Shown: in pieces, positions 1-7,318 of the stretch | Layout: every line of letters begins with the position of its first letter | Position numbering within the stretch: position 1 is the first letter of the stretch | Assembly: GCA_963610045.1 (NCBI GenBank) | Contig: CAVDMS010000056.1 | Span: 1 to 11,188, forward strand | Direction: 5' to 3' | DNA: 11,188 nt | From: F23-B02 sp963610045 | GTDB lineage: Bacteria; Bacillota; Clostridia; Oscillospirales; Oscillospiraceae | Position numbers and translations under genes: made by a program | Notes under the pieces: generated by a model | The model's database searches: none | Seen by the model: only the letters and a program-made list of their open reading frames with translations | What the model was told of the DNA's origin: nothing

Positions 1-484
1 CTTCTATCCATTTTGCGGCTCTGCTGATCGCAAAGCACTCGCTTGCGTTTTCCGTTTCGAGCAGAAAGCCGTTCGTTATACCGGCGATCTTCGTCGGCAC
101 GACGCTTTTAATTTCGCCCGTCGGCACAAACAGGGTGTGGCTGTTTAGGGTTCCCGGATGTGAGCGGAAGTGAAGCCCCGTCTCGGTGAGCCACAGTCTG
201 CCCGCAACGCATTCGCCGGAGCGGTAGTGTCCGGCAGCGTCCTCAAGCAGGACCTTTTCCTTTTCACGAAGCGACTTTCCGAAGGCAGCGACCTCTGCGC
301 TCATCCTCGAATTGTGCGACCTCATGTAAAGCCCCATTGCAAGACCGCCGAACACTGCGGTGGCGAGCGCCTGCGGCAGGAGCTGCGCAAACGTGTCTCC
401 GGAGCTGAGCCTTATTCCCAATGTCAGCAGTCCGAGCATAAGCCCGAAGGCGATACCGGCTTTAAGCGAGCTGCCGTATTTCAT
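1..484 (-). CDS. Membrane-anchored GRAM/PH-like domain protein, partial (C-terminus beyond left edge)
   Basis: Reading the minus strand from an ATG at 484-482 gives 161 open codons with no stop before the window edge, so the C-terminus is missing. The start is supported by GGAGG at 495-499, ten bases upstream. The protein opens MKYGSSLKAGIAFGLMLGLL and has two likely membrane segments (about residues 9-26 and 36-54) and a short charged linker. It then has a segment from about residue 75 that resembles a GRAM/bacterial PH-like domain: LL(E)DAAGHYRSGE, GRLWLTETGLHFRSH, then hydrophobic strands and a terminal AAKWIE. In other proteins GRAM domains bind lipids or partners at membranes; the role here is unknown. 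It overlaps the 3' end of the YkvA-like gene by 23 bases, so the two are probably co-transcribed and translationally coupled. Domain call is by pattern only; the presence of a gene is more secure than its family. Confidence 0.72.
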   Translation of the reverse strand, partial: MKYGSSLKAGIAFGLMLGLLTLGIRLSSGDTFAQLLPQALATAVFGGLAMGLYMRSHNSRMSAEVAAFGKSLREKEKVLLEDAAGHYRSGECVAGRLWLTETGLHFRSHPGTLNSHTLFVPTGEIKSVVPTKIAGITNGFLLETENASECFAISRAAKWIE

Positions 485-869
485 TGTTTTCGTTCCTCCA
501 ACGTCTGTATTCCTCAAGCTCACGGTCAAGGCAAAGGCTCACAACGATATTTATGATGAGCGCATCGTCCACAAAGCCGAGGATCGGTACGTTGTCTGGT
601 ATGAGGTCATAGGGGCTTGCAAGATAGGCAATGATAAGCGTCGCCCCGATAATCGCCGTAAACGGCACACGCTTGTAGTTTCCCCTGTAATAATCGTTCA
701 GCATATAAACTATGTCCTGCGCCTGTGCGATGCTGTCTCCCACAAACGGCACCTTGACGAGAGGATCGAGCTTCATCGAGGCGTTTTCGAGGAAAGACAG
801 CACCTTCCCCGTCGCCGCAACGACGCTTGCGACCCACTTGTCGAGCTTCTCTTTATCCTTAATACACAT
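462..869 (-). CDS. DUF1232 / YkvA-family membrane protein
   Basis: A 135-residue protein. The block YLASPYDLIPDNVPILGF followed by VDDA (residues 82-103) is the hallmark of the YkvA/DUF1232 family: a short membrane-associated hairpin with a conserved SPxDLIPD turn and a GFxDD turn. Hydrophobic stretches lie at about 70-86 and 103-114, and the C-terminus is charged (RRWRNENNEIRQ). The family's biochemical function is not established. The open frame extends upstream to a GTG at 908, but the ATG at 869-867 has an AGGAGG at 878-883 with 8-base spacing, and the GTG codon lies upstream of the predicted -10 element, so the ATG is the start. First gene of a minus-strand operon with the GRAM-like protein, which it overlaps by 23 bases. 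Confidence 0.88.
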   Translation of the reverse strand: MCIKDKEKLDKWVASVVAATGKVLSFLENASMKLDPLVKVPFVGDSIAQAQDIVYMLNDYYRGNYKRVPFTAIIGATLIIAYLASPYDLIPDNVPILGFVDDALIINIVVSLCLDRELEEYRRWRNENNEIRQLA

Positions 870-877
870 CCTGCCGT

Positions 878-883
878 CCTCCT
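878..883 (-). promoter_or_regulatory. Ribosome binding site deciding the YkvA-family start
   Basis: Consensus AGGAGG on the minus strand, 8 bases from the ATG at 869. It rules out the longer GTG-initiated reading (908). Confidence 0.8.
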
Positions 884-898
884 GTGAATAGTGTTTAT

Positions 899-927
899 AT
901 TCTAACACAAAATTGCGGCACAGTAAA
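899..927 (-). promoter_or_regulatory. Sigma-A-type promoter for the YkvA/GRAM operon
   Basis: On the minus strand a -35 TTTACT (922-927) is followed by exactly 17 bases and a -10 TAGAAT (899-904). The -10 is preceded by TGT, which makes it an extended -10 (TGnTAGAAT). Transcription would start near 892, giving a leader of about 22 bases before the ATG at 869. Seen by eye; not tested. Confidence 0.6.
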
Positions 928-987
928 CAAAAACCGACAAAATCGAACTCGGCAAACTGTCTGTATGGGAGAAACGAAAACTACTTC

Positions 988-1022
988 TTGATTTTGTGCG
1001 TGTTTTAATATACATTTATATT
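988..1022 (+). promoter_or_regulatory. Probable promoter region of the Na/Pi transporter operon
   Basis: The AT-rich part of the 202-base divergent spacer (870-1071) carries two overlapping plausible promoters. One is TTGATT (988-993) with TACATT (1011-1016), the other TTGTGC (994-999) with TATATT (1017-1022); both have 17-base spacers. Either would place the start near 1023-1030, upstream of the TTG start at 1072. I cannot tell which is used. No convincing PhoB/PhoP-box direct repeats were found. Confidence 0.4.
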
Positions 1023-1059
1023 GAGCATTTATGGATTCTGCTCAACTCATACAATAACA

Positions 1060-1064
1060 GAGGG
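1060..1064 (+). promoter_or_regulatory. Ribosome binding site deciding a TTG start
   Basis: GAGGG lies 7 bases before the TTG at 1072. It favours this TTG over an in-frame TTG at 1021, which would add 17 poorly conserved-looking residues and has no ribosome binding site. Confidence 0.65.
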
Positions 1065-1071
1065 AAAAGCA

Positions 1072-2835
1072 TTGGGGATTTCTAACGTTTTTGAGCTGCT
1101 GAGCGGCGTTGCGCTATTCCTGTTCGGTATGGCGCTCATGGGAGACGGGTTAAAGCTCGTTGCGGGCAATAAGCTTGAGCTTATTTTGTACCGTCTTTCA
1201 AGCACTCCCTTGAAAGGCATACTTCTCGGTACCGGCGTCACCGCCGTTATCCAGTCCTCGTCTGCAACCTCGGTCATGGTGGTCGGCTTTGTAAACTCCG
1301 GCATGATGAAGGTCAGACAGGCGATCGGCGTCGTCATGGGCGCCATAATCGGCACCAGTATCACGGGTTGGATCATCTGCCTTTCCGATGTCGGCGGCGG
1401 AGACGCGACCGGTTGGCTAGAGCTTATCTCGACCGATACGCTCACCGCCATCATTGCCGTTATCGGCATCATGCTGCGTATGTTCTCCGGCAGCAGCACC
1501 AAAAAGCACGTCGGCGACATCATGCTCGGCTTTGCGGTTCTGATGTTCGGCATAAACGCCATGAGCGGCGCCGTATCGGGACTTCGCTCAAGCCAGACCT
1601 TTATTGATATGCTCACCGCATTTTCAAATCCCCTCCTCGGAATCCTTCTCGGTATAGTATTCACCAGTGTGATACAGAGCGCCTCCGCAGCGGTCGGTAT
1701 CCTTCAGGCGCTCTCCATAACGGGCGCCGTCCGCTTTGACACCGCACTGCCCATCATCATGGGCATCGCCATCGGCGCATCGGTCCCCGTTCTGCTCTCC
1801 GCCCTCGGTGCAAGCAGCAACGGCAAGCGCACCGCTCTTTCGTATCTGCTCGTCGATTTCCTCGGCGTTGTGCTGTTCAGCATCATTTTCTACACCGCAA
1901 ATGCGATCTTTGACTTTTCCTTCATGTCCATGACCATGAGCTCGGTGAGCCTTGCGCTTTTAAACACCGTGTTCCGCTTTATAATCGTCATCCTGCTTGC
2001 GCCCTTTATCCCTCAGCTTGAAAAGCTCGGAAAGTTCCTCATTAAGGATAACGAGAGCGACGCCGAGGCGCTGCGTGATATGGACAGACTTGAGGAGCGT
2101 TTCCTTGCGCACCCCGCCCTTGCCATCGAGCAGAGCCGTCTCACCGTAAACTCCATGGCGGAAAAGGCAAAGTCAAACCTTTTCGACTCCTTTGCGCTTT
2201 TAAAAAACTACTCCGACGACGGCTTCGATCACGTCTCGCACACGGAGGATATAATCGACCGATACGAGGATAAGATCGGCACATACCTTATGGCGGTCAC
2301 GGGGAAGGAGCTTAACCGTGAGCAGCGGGAGGACGTCAGCAAGTACCTCCACACCATAAACGACTACGAGCGTATAAGTGACCACTCGCTCAACATCGCC
2401 GAGTGCGCCAAGGAGATCCACGAAAAGCACATCCGCTTCTCCGAGCCTGCGTCACGGGAGCTTGCGGTGCTGACCGCCGCCGTTACGGAGATCATCACCA
2501 TTGCGGTCAAGGCGTTTGTCGAAAACGACCTTGAGCTTGCCTACCGTGTCGAGCCGCTTGAGGAGCTTATCGACAACCTCTGCGACGAGATGAAGTCGCA
2601 CCACATCGAGCGCCTGCAGGCAGGCGTCTGCACCCTGTCGCACGGCTTTGTGTTCACCGACCTGCTCACGAACTACGAGCGTGTCGGCGACCACTGCTCC
2701 AACATCGCCGTCGCCATGATAGAGCTTGAGTCCGATTCCTTCGACACCCACGAATATATAAACAGTCTCGCCGAAGCCCATAGCCACGGCTTCGACGGCT
2801 ACTACGAAGAATACAGCAAAAAATACTCTCTGTGA
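1072..2835 (+). CDS. Na+/phosphate cotransporter family protein with C-terminal PhoU domain
   Basis: A 587-residue inner-membrane protein of the Na/Pi-cotransporter (NptA/YjbB-like, PF02690) family. The first transport repeat contains QSSSATS at residues 61-67, the family's substrate/Na+-site signature. The second, inverted repeat has the related QSASAAVG at 202-209. About eight hydrophobic segments fill residues 6-320. From about residue 345 the protein becomes soluble, helical and acidic (for example LEERFLAHPAL, YERISDHSLNIAE, YERVGDHCSNIA), which is the paired three-helix PhoU-like fold. The repeated ERxxDHxxNIA motif resembles the PhoU metal-binding motif. Family members move phosphate with sodium; the PhoU part probably regulates flux or couples to phosphate sensing. 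Start taken as TTG at 1072; from there the protein begins directly with the conserved SGVALFLFGMALMGDGL segment. First gene of a two-gene operon; the next ATG is 8 bases beyond its stop. Confidence 0.93.
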   Translation: MGISNVFELLSGVALFLFGMALMGDGLKLVAGNKLELILYRLSSTPLKGILLGTGVTAVIQSSSATSVMVVGFVNSGMMKVRQAIGVVMGAIIGTSITGWIICLSDVGGGDATGWLELISTDTLTAIIAVIGIMLRMFSGSSTKKHVGDIMLGFAVLMFGINAMSGAVSGLRSSQTFIDMLTAFSNPLLGILLGIVFTSVIQSASAAVGILQALSITGAVRFDTALPIIMGIAIGASVPVLLSALGASSNGKRTALSYLLVDFLGVVLFSIIFYTANAIFDFSFMSMTMSSVSLALLNTVFRFIIVILLAPFIPQLEKLGKFLIKDNESDAEALRDMDRLEERFLAHPALAIEQSRLTVNSMAEKAKSNLFDSFALLKNYSDDGFDHVSHTEDIIDRYEDKIGTYLMAVTGKELNREQREDVSKYLHTINDYERISDHSLNIAECAKEIHEKHIRFSEPASRELAVLTAAVTEIITIAVKAFVENDLELAYRVEPLEELIDNLCDEMKSHHIERLQAGVCTLSHGFVFTDLLTNYERVGDHCSNIAVAMIELESDSFDTHEYINSLAEAHSHGFDGYYEEYSKKYSL

Positions 2836-2838
2836 GGT
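2832..2838 (+). promoter_or_regulatory. Ribosome binding site overlapping the upstream stop
   Basis: GTGAGGT spans the TGA stop of the transporter gene (2833-2835) and sits 5 bases before the ATG at 2844. This implies translational coupling. An in-frame GTG at 2832 falls inside this site and is unlikely to be the start. Confidence 0.6.
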
Positions 2839-2843
2839 GCCTT

Positions 2844-3530
2844 ATGCAGTATGTTCTGATAATTCTTTTTGCCGTGCTTTGCCCCGTTGCCGCCTGCTAT
2901 TTCATCAAGGCGATGGAAGCGGAGGAGCATCTGAAAGCGACGATCCTCAAGGGTCTTGCCACCGTGTGCTGCATCGGCATTGCGGGCGTCACCCTGTTTC
3001 TCACCGAAAGCCACCGCTTTGCCGTTTTGGTCGTCCTCGGTCTGTTTTTCGGCTTTGTGGGCGATGAGCTTTTGGCGCTGCGCTTCGTGTACCCCGACAG
3101 CTTTTCCTCGCTGTTTCTCGGCGGCGCAGGTGCGTTTTTCCTCGGTCATGTGTTCTATGTCATTGCGCTGTACGGCATCGCCGCCGACGCATGGATCATA
3201 GCCCTTCCGCTGACGGCGCTGTGCCTTGTCCTTGAGCTTATAAACTCAAAGCGCCACAGCCTTGACATGGGTAAGCTCTTCATTCCGCTCGGCATCTACT
3301 GTGCCTTCGTCTGCTTTATGGGCTGCTCTGCCGTCGGTGCGGCGTTTAAGAATTTCAGCGTCGGCACCCTGCTTTTTGCCGTCGCAGGCGTGTGCTTCAT
3401 CATAAGCGACAGCATACTTTCCGTGCAGTGCTTCTCCGATCACCCGGATAACCGCAAGAACCGTCTGCTGCACGTTTTCTATTGGGCGGCGCAGCTTCTT
3501 ATAGCGCTGAGTCCCCTGTTTATCGCATAA
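2844..3530 (+). CDS. YhhN/TMEM86-family membrane protein, probable lysoplasmalogenase
   Basis: A 228-residue polytopic membrane protein with about eight hydrophobic segments, the normal size for YhhN/TMEM86. Family motifs are visible in order: GDELL at residues 73-77, FFLGHVFY at 98-105, SDSIL at 188-192, and HVFYWAAQLLIALS at 210-223. The aspartates in GD (74) and SD (189) match the conserved acidic residues thought to be catalytic in this family. Characterised members hydrolyse the vinyl-ether bond of lysoplasmalogens, releasing a fatty aldehyde. Many anaerobic clostridia make plasmalogens, so a substrate is plausible, but activity here is inferred. It follows the Na/Pi transporter gene by 8 bases, shares its transcript, and is followed by a strong terminator. 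Start ATG 2844 is chosen on the ribosome binding site. Confidence 0.88.
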   Translation: MQYVLIILFAVLCPVAACYFIKAMEAEEHLKATILKGLATVCCIGIAGVTLFLTESHRFAVLVVLGLFFGFVGDELLALRFVYPDSFSSLFLGGAGAFFLGHVFYVIALYGIAADAWIIALPLTALCLVLELINSKRHSLDMGKLFIPLGIYCAFVCFMGCSAVGAAFKNFSVGTLLFAVAGVCFIISDSILSVQCFSDHPDNRKNRLLHVFYWAAQLLIALSPLFIA

Positions 3531-3538
3531 ATTGACCA

Positions 3539-3577
3539 AAAAGGCATACCGTGTTCCCTGAACACGGTATGCCTTTT
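3539..3577 (+). terminator. Rho-independent terminator after the YhhN-family gene
   Basis: A perfect 18-base inverted repeat (arms 3539-3556 and 3560-3577, loop CCT) has a GC-containing core, begins with four A and ends in TTTT. It begins 8 bases after the stop codon. The symmetry would let it work in both directions. Confidence 0.9.
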
Positions 3578-3701
3578 CTTTATACCTTAATAGTCATTTT
3601 TCACAATTTCCTATGTTAAAATAATGGCATATCCGCATTTTTTAGTTAAAATGCAACAAAAACCGCCGTGACGCTTCAGATTTTTAAAGGTTGTAACGAA
3701 A
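3578..3701. other. AT-rich spacer upstream of the pyc promoter
   Basis: About 120 bases between the terminator and the promoter-proximal repeats of pyc. I see no credible gene: the only short open frame (ATG 3624, 15 codons) lacks a ribosome binding site. A TGTTAAAAT at 3614-3622 resembles an extended -10 but has no good -35. Confidence 0.5.
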
Positions 3702-3719
3702 TATCAAATTTGCTTGATA
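3702..3719. repeat. Inverted repeat TATCAA-N6-TTGATA overlapping the pyc -35
   Basis: Perfect 6-base arms at 3702-3707 and 3714-3719. The right arm is the -35 hexamer itself, so a protein bound here could block or contact RNA polymerase. Operator function is inference. Confidence 0.5.
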
Positions 3720-3742
3720 ATCGGGATTTACAAGACTATAAT
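3714..3742 (+). promoter_or_regulatory. pyc: Near-consensus sigma-A promoter of pyc
   Basis: TTGATA (3714-3719), a 17-base spacer and a perfect TATAAT (3737-3742). Transcription should start near 3749, leaving a leader of about 38 bases before the ATG at 3787. This is the strongest promoter in the window by match to consensus. Confidence 0.85.
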
Positions 3743-3758
3743 TATATTAAATTATAGT
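3735..3758. repeat. 9-bp palindrome ACTATAATT-N6-AATTATAGT over the pyc -10 and start site
   Basis: Perfect 9-base arms at 3735-3743 and 3750-3758 with a 6-base centre. The left arm contains the TATAAT -10 and the right arm covers the expected start site. This is a classic position for a repressor operator, though AT-rich palindromes also arise by chance. A second, smaller repeat TAGTAT-ACCG-ATACTA (3755-3770) adjoins and overlaps it. Confidence 0.5.
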
Positions 3759-3786
3759 ATACCGATACTAGCAAAGGAGTAAGACC

Positions 3787-6700
3787 ATGCCCGAAAAACG
3801 CTTCAACAAAGTGCTTGCCGCAAACCGCGGTGAGATAGCGGTCAGGATTTTCCGTGCCTGCTACGACCTCGGCATAAACACCGTGGCAATGTATTCAAAG
3901 GAAGACACCTACAGTCTTTTCCGCATCAAGGCGGACGAGGCTTATCTCGTCGGCGAAAACAAAAGCCCCCTCGGCGTGTACCTCGACATTCCCGAGATCA
4001 TCAGCCTTGCCAAGCGCCGCAACGTGGACGCCATCCACCCCGGCTACGGCTTCCTGTCCGAAAACGCCGACTTCGCCCGTGCCTGTGAGGAAAACGGCAT
4101 AACCTTCATCGGACCTCCCAGTGACGTGCTTGCCAAGATGGGCGACAAGCTCTCCGCAAAGCAGATCGCAATCGAGTGCGGCGTTCCCGTCGTTCCCGGC
4201 TGCGACGCTCCCTTAAAGAGCGGTGAGGAAGCGCTCGAAATGGCAAAGTCCTTCGGCTTCCCCGTCATTTTGAAGGCGGCGGCAGGCGGCGGCGGCAGAG
4301 GTATGCGCCTCTGCTCAAAGGAGGAGGACGTTATCCCGTCTTTCGAGCTTGTCCGCAGCGAAGCGCAGAAGGCGTTCGGCAACGACGACATTTTTATCGA
4401 AAAGTACCTTGTCGAGCCTAAGCACATTGAGGTGCAGATCCTCGCCGACAAGTACGGCAACGTGCGTCACCTCGGTGAGCGTGACTGCTCCCTTCAGCGC
4501 CGCTATCAGAAGGTCGTCGAGTTTGCCCCCGCATGGAGCGTCCCGGCGGAGGTCAGATGCAAGCTCCACACCGACGCCGTCAAGATTGCCGAAAAGGTCG
4601 GCTATGTAAACGCCGGCACCGTGGAGTTCCTCGTTGACCGTGACGGCAATCACTACTTCATCGAGATGAACCCCCGCATCCAGGTCGAGCATACCGTCAC
4701 CGAGATGATAACGAACGTCGATCTCGTCCGTGCGCAGATACTCATTGCGCAGGGCTGCCCCGTGAGCCACCCCGAGATCGGGCTTGCAAATCAGAACGAT
4801 CTCCACATAAACGGCTACGCCATCCAGTGCCGTGTCACCACCGAGGACCCCGCAAACAAGTTTGCGCCCGACAACGGCAGAATAATCGGCTACCGCTCCG
4901 GCGGCGGCTTCGGTGTCCGTCTCGACGGCGGCAACGTTGCGACCGGCTCCACCGTCTCCCCCTACTACGACTCCCTCCTCGTCAAGGTCACGAGCTGGGA
5001 CTGCACCTTCCCCGCCGTCTGCCGCAAGGCGACGAGGGCGATAAACGAGGAACACGTCAGAGGCGTCAAGACCAACATCCCCTTCGTCACAAATATACTC
5101 ACGCACCCGACCTTCATCGAGGGCAAGTGCCACACCAAGTTCATCGACGAAACGCCGGAGCTGTTCGAGTTTGAGGAAGGCCGTGACCGTGCGACGAGAG
5201 TCCTCAAGTACATAGCGAACATTCAGGTAAATAACCCCGACGCCGAGCGTCACCAGTACGACGCACCCCGCTTCCCGAAAGCGCAGCGCAGCATAAGCCG
5301 CAAGGACGGCTTAAAGGAGCTTCTCGACACCAAGGGTCCCGACGCCGTTAAGGATTACATTCTCGGCGAGAAGAAGCTTCTCATCACCGACACCACCATG
5401 CGTGATGCGCACCAGTCCCTGCTGTCCACCCGACTGCGCACGAGGGACATGGTAAAGGCCGCCGACGGCACCGCAGACATACTTGCCGACTGCTTCTCCC
5501 TCGAAATGTGGGGCGGTGCGACCTTCGACACCGCATACCGCTTCCTGCACGAGTCCCCGTGGGAGCGTCTGTGCTGGCTGCGTGAGAAGATCCCCAACAT
5601 CCCCTTCCAGATGCTGCTGCGAGGCTCCAACCTCGTCGGCTACGCGAGCTACCCCGACAACCTTGTCCGTGCCTTCATAGCAGAGGCGGCAAAGCAGGGC
5701 ATCGACGTTTTCCGTGTGTTCGACTCCCTCAACTGGCTGCCGAACATGGAGGTCGCAATGGACGAGGTACTGCGTCAGGGCAAGCTGCTTGAGGGTACCA
5801 TGTGCTACACGGGCGACATCCTCGACCCCGCAAAGGATAAGTACACGCTCAAATACTACGTCGATTTTGCAAAGGAGCTTGAAAAGAGAGGCGCTCACAT
5901 CCTGACCATCAAGGATATGTCGGGTCTGTTAAAGCCCTACGCTGCAAAGAAGCTCATATCCACGCTCAAGCAGGAGATCGGCATCCCCGTAAATCTCCAC
6001 ACCCACAACACCACCGGCAACCAGCTTGCAACGCTACTGCTTGCCGCCGAAGCGGGCTGCGACATCGTCGATACTGCGATCGGCTCCATGGCGAACCTCA
6101 CCAGTCAGCCCAGTCTCAATGCGCTCAACGAGGCGCTCAGAGGTCAGGGGCGCGACCCCGGCTTTGACCCGCAGCGGCTTCAGGAGCTTGCGGATTACTG
6201 GGGCGATGTCCGCCTGCGCTACGAGAGCTTCGACAAGGGGCTCAAGATCCCCGTCACCGACATTTACCGCTACGAGATCCCCGGCGGTCAGTACACAAAC
6301 CTTCAGCCGCAGGTCGAATCCCTCGGTCTCGGTCACCGCTTCGGTGAGGTCAAGGAGATGTACCGCACCGTAAACCTCATGCTCGGCGATATTATCAAGG
6401 TAACTCCCTCCTCCAAAATGGTCGGCGACCTTGCGATATTCATGGTGCAGAACGACCTCACCCCGGAGAATATCGTCGAAAAGGGCGAGTCTCTTGCCTT
6501 CCCCGACTCCGTTGTCAGCTACTTTAAGGGCATGATGGGACAGCCCCCCTGCGGCTTCCCCGTTGATCTTCAGCGTGTCGTACTCAAGGGCGAGGAGCCT
6601 ATCACCTGCCGCCCCGGCGAGCTGCTGCCGCCCGTTGACTTTGATAAGCTTGAGGAGGAGGTTCGCAAGATCCATCCCGCTTATGAGGCGCGTCACTCCC

Positions 6701-7218
6701 TCATCTCCTACGCCATGTACCCCAAGGTGTACGAGGAGTTTATCCGTCACCGCAAGGAGTACGGCTACATCACCCGCATGGGCAGCCACGTTTTCTTCAA
6801 CGGCATGGCGATCGGCGAGACGAACCAGATAAACATCGAGGACGGCAAAACGCTCGTCATCAAGTACCTCGGTCTCGGCGACCTCAACGAGGACGGCACC
6901 CGCAACGTCCAGTTTGAGCTTAACGGTATGCGCCGTGAGGTCGCAGTCCCCGACCCCAAGGCATCCGAGAGTGTGTCCCGTACTGTCATGGCTGATCCGA
7001 GCAACAAGGCTCAGGTCGGTGCATCCATCCCCGGCATGGTCTGCAAGGTCAGCGTAAAGCCCGGCGATACCGTCAAGGTCAACGACGTGCTTGCGACCGT
7101 CGAGGCAATGAAGATGGAGACCAGCGTCGTTGCAAGAATGGACGGCACCGTAGACGAGGTCTTCGTCTCCGAGGGTCAGTCCGTCAAGGCAGGCGAGCTG
7201 ATGATAACCATTAAATAA
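3787..7218 (+). CDS. pyc: Pyruvate carboxylase, single-chain, biotin-dependent
   Basis: A 1143-residue cytoplasmic enzyme, full length for the family, that carboxylates pyruvate to oxaloacetate using ATP, bicarbonate and biotin (anaplerosis of C4 acids and aspartate). Domain order is canonical. An N-terminal biotin carboxylase has an ATP-grasp glycine loop following K163 (AAAGGGGRG, 164-172) and EMNPRIQVEH at 293-302. A central carboxyltransferase begins around residue 530 with DTTMRDAHQS; the metal ligand is D540, the lysine expected to be carboxylated is K709 in TIKDMSG, and the metal histidines H738 and H740 are in NLHTHNTTG. A linker/allosteric region follows, then a C-terminal biotinyl domain with EAMKMET, the biotin-accepting lysine being K1109. 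No catalytic residue that I checked is missing. The ATG start has AAAGGAG at 3773-3779, 7 bases away. Apparently monocistronic, with its own promoter and terminator. Biotin ligase must be encoded elsewhere. Confidence 0.98.
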   Translation: MPEKRFNKVLAANRGEIAVRIFRACYDLGINTVAMYSKEDTYSLFRIKADEAYLVGENKSPLGVYLDIPEIISLAKRRNVDAIHPGYGFLSENADFARACEENGITFIGPPSDVLAKMGDKLSAKQIAIECGVPVVPGCDAPLKSGEEALEMAKSFGFPVILKAAAGGGGRGMRLCSKEEDVIPSFELVRSEAQKAFGNDDIFIEKYLVEPKHIEVQILADKYGNVRHLGERDCSLQRRYQKVVEFAPAWSVPAEVRCKLHTDAVKIAEKVGYVNAGTVEFLVDRDGNHYFIEMNPRIQVEHTVTEMITNVDLVRAQILIAQGCPVSHPEIGLANQNDLHINGYAIQCRVTTEDPANKFAPDNGRIIGYRSGGGFGVRLDGGNVATGSTVSPYYDSLLVKVTSWDCTFPAVCRKATRAINEEHVRGVKTNIPFVTNILTHPTFIEGKCHTKFIDETPELFEFEEGRDRATRVLKYIANIQVNNPDAERHQYDAPRFPKAQRSISRKDGLKELLDTKGPDAVKDYILGEKKLLITDTTMRDAHQSLLSTRLRTRDMVKAADGTADILADCFSLEMWGGATFDTAYRFLHESPWERLCWLREKIPNIPFQMLLRGSNLVGYASYPDNLVRAFIAEAAKQGIDVFRVFDSLNWLPNMEVAMDEVLRQGKLLEGTMCYTGDILDPAKDKYTLKYYVDFAKELEKRGAHILTIKDMSGLLKPYAAKKLISTLKQEIGIPVNLHTHNTTGNQLATLLLAAEAGCDIVDTAIGSMANLTSQPSLNALNEALRGQGRDPGFDPQRLQELADYWGDVRLRYESFDKGLKIPVTDIYRYEIPGGQYTNLQPQVESLGLGHRFGEVKEMYRTVNLMLGDIIKVTPSSKMVGDLAIFMVQNDLTPENIVEKGESLAFPDSVVSYFKGMMGQPPCGFPVDLQRVVLKGEEPITCRPGELLPPVDFDKLEEEVRKIHPAYEARHSLISYAMYPKVYEEFIRHRKEYGYITRMGSHVFFNGMAIGETNQINIEDGKTLVIKYLGLGDLNEDGTRNVQFELNGMRREVAVPDPKASESVSRTVMADPSNKAQVGASIPGMVCKVSVKPGDTVKVNDVLATVEAMKMETSVVARMDGTVDEVFVSEGQSVKAGELMITIK

Positions 7219-7222
7219 GCTC

Positions 7223-7258
7223 AAAATCGCTGCAAAGCATTGGCTTTGCAGCGATTTT
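7223..7258 (+). terminator. Rho-independent terminator of pyc
   Basis: Perfect 16-base arms (7223-7238 and 7243-7258, loop ATTG), with A-run before and T-run after, starting 4 bases after the pyc stop codon. Confidence 0.9.
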
Positions 7259-7274
7259 TATACCGAATATCTAA

Positions 7275-7308
7275 AAAAATCCCGACGGGAGTACCCGTCG
7301 GGATTTTT
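7275..7308 (-). terminator. Rho-independent terminator of the nup operon
   Basis: Perfect 15-base arms (7275-7289 and 7294-7308, loop AGTA) with core CCCGACGGG, flanked by A7 and T5. Read on the minus strand it lies 10 bases beyond the last permease gene and ends in a T-run. It is symmetrical, so it also backs up pyc termination. Confidence 0.88.
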
Positions 7309-7318
7309 GCATAACTTA

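Noticed and set aside
170..887. Plus-strand open frames (170-556 and 360-887) across the left end
   Set aside because: They lie antisense to the YkvA-family and GRAM-like genes, which have ribosome binding sites, a promoter and a family motif.
870..908. 13-codon N-terminal extension of the YkvA-family gene from a GTG
   Set aside because: It would start within or ahead of the predicted promoter -10 and has no ribosome binding site; the ATG at 869 has a consensus one.
870..1071. Pho-box-like repeats upstream of the phosphate transporter
   Set aside because: Only loose ACAAAA-type repeats (around 929-944) are visible, without the proper hexamer spacing of a PhoP/PhoB box.
3624..3671. 15-codon open frame upstream of pyc as a leader peptide
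   Set aside because: No ribosome binding site, and it lies upstream of the pyc promoter, so it would not be on the pyc transcript.
4315..5253. 312-codon open frame on the minus strand inside pyc
   Set aside because: It is a shadow of the GC-rich third positions of pyc, with no ribosome binding site or recognisable domain, and pyc is unambiguous on the other strand.
6034..7224. 396-codon open frame antisense to the 3' part of pyc
   Set aside because: Same cause: frame complementary to a conserved enzyme, low-complexity composition, no domain, no start signal.
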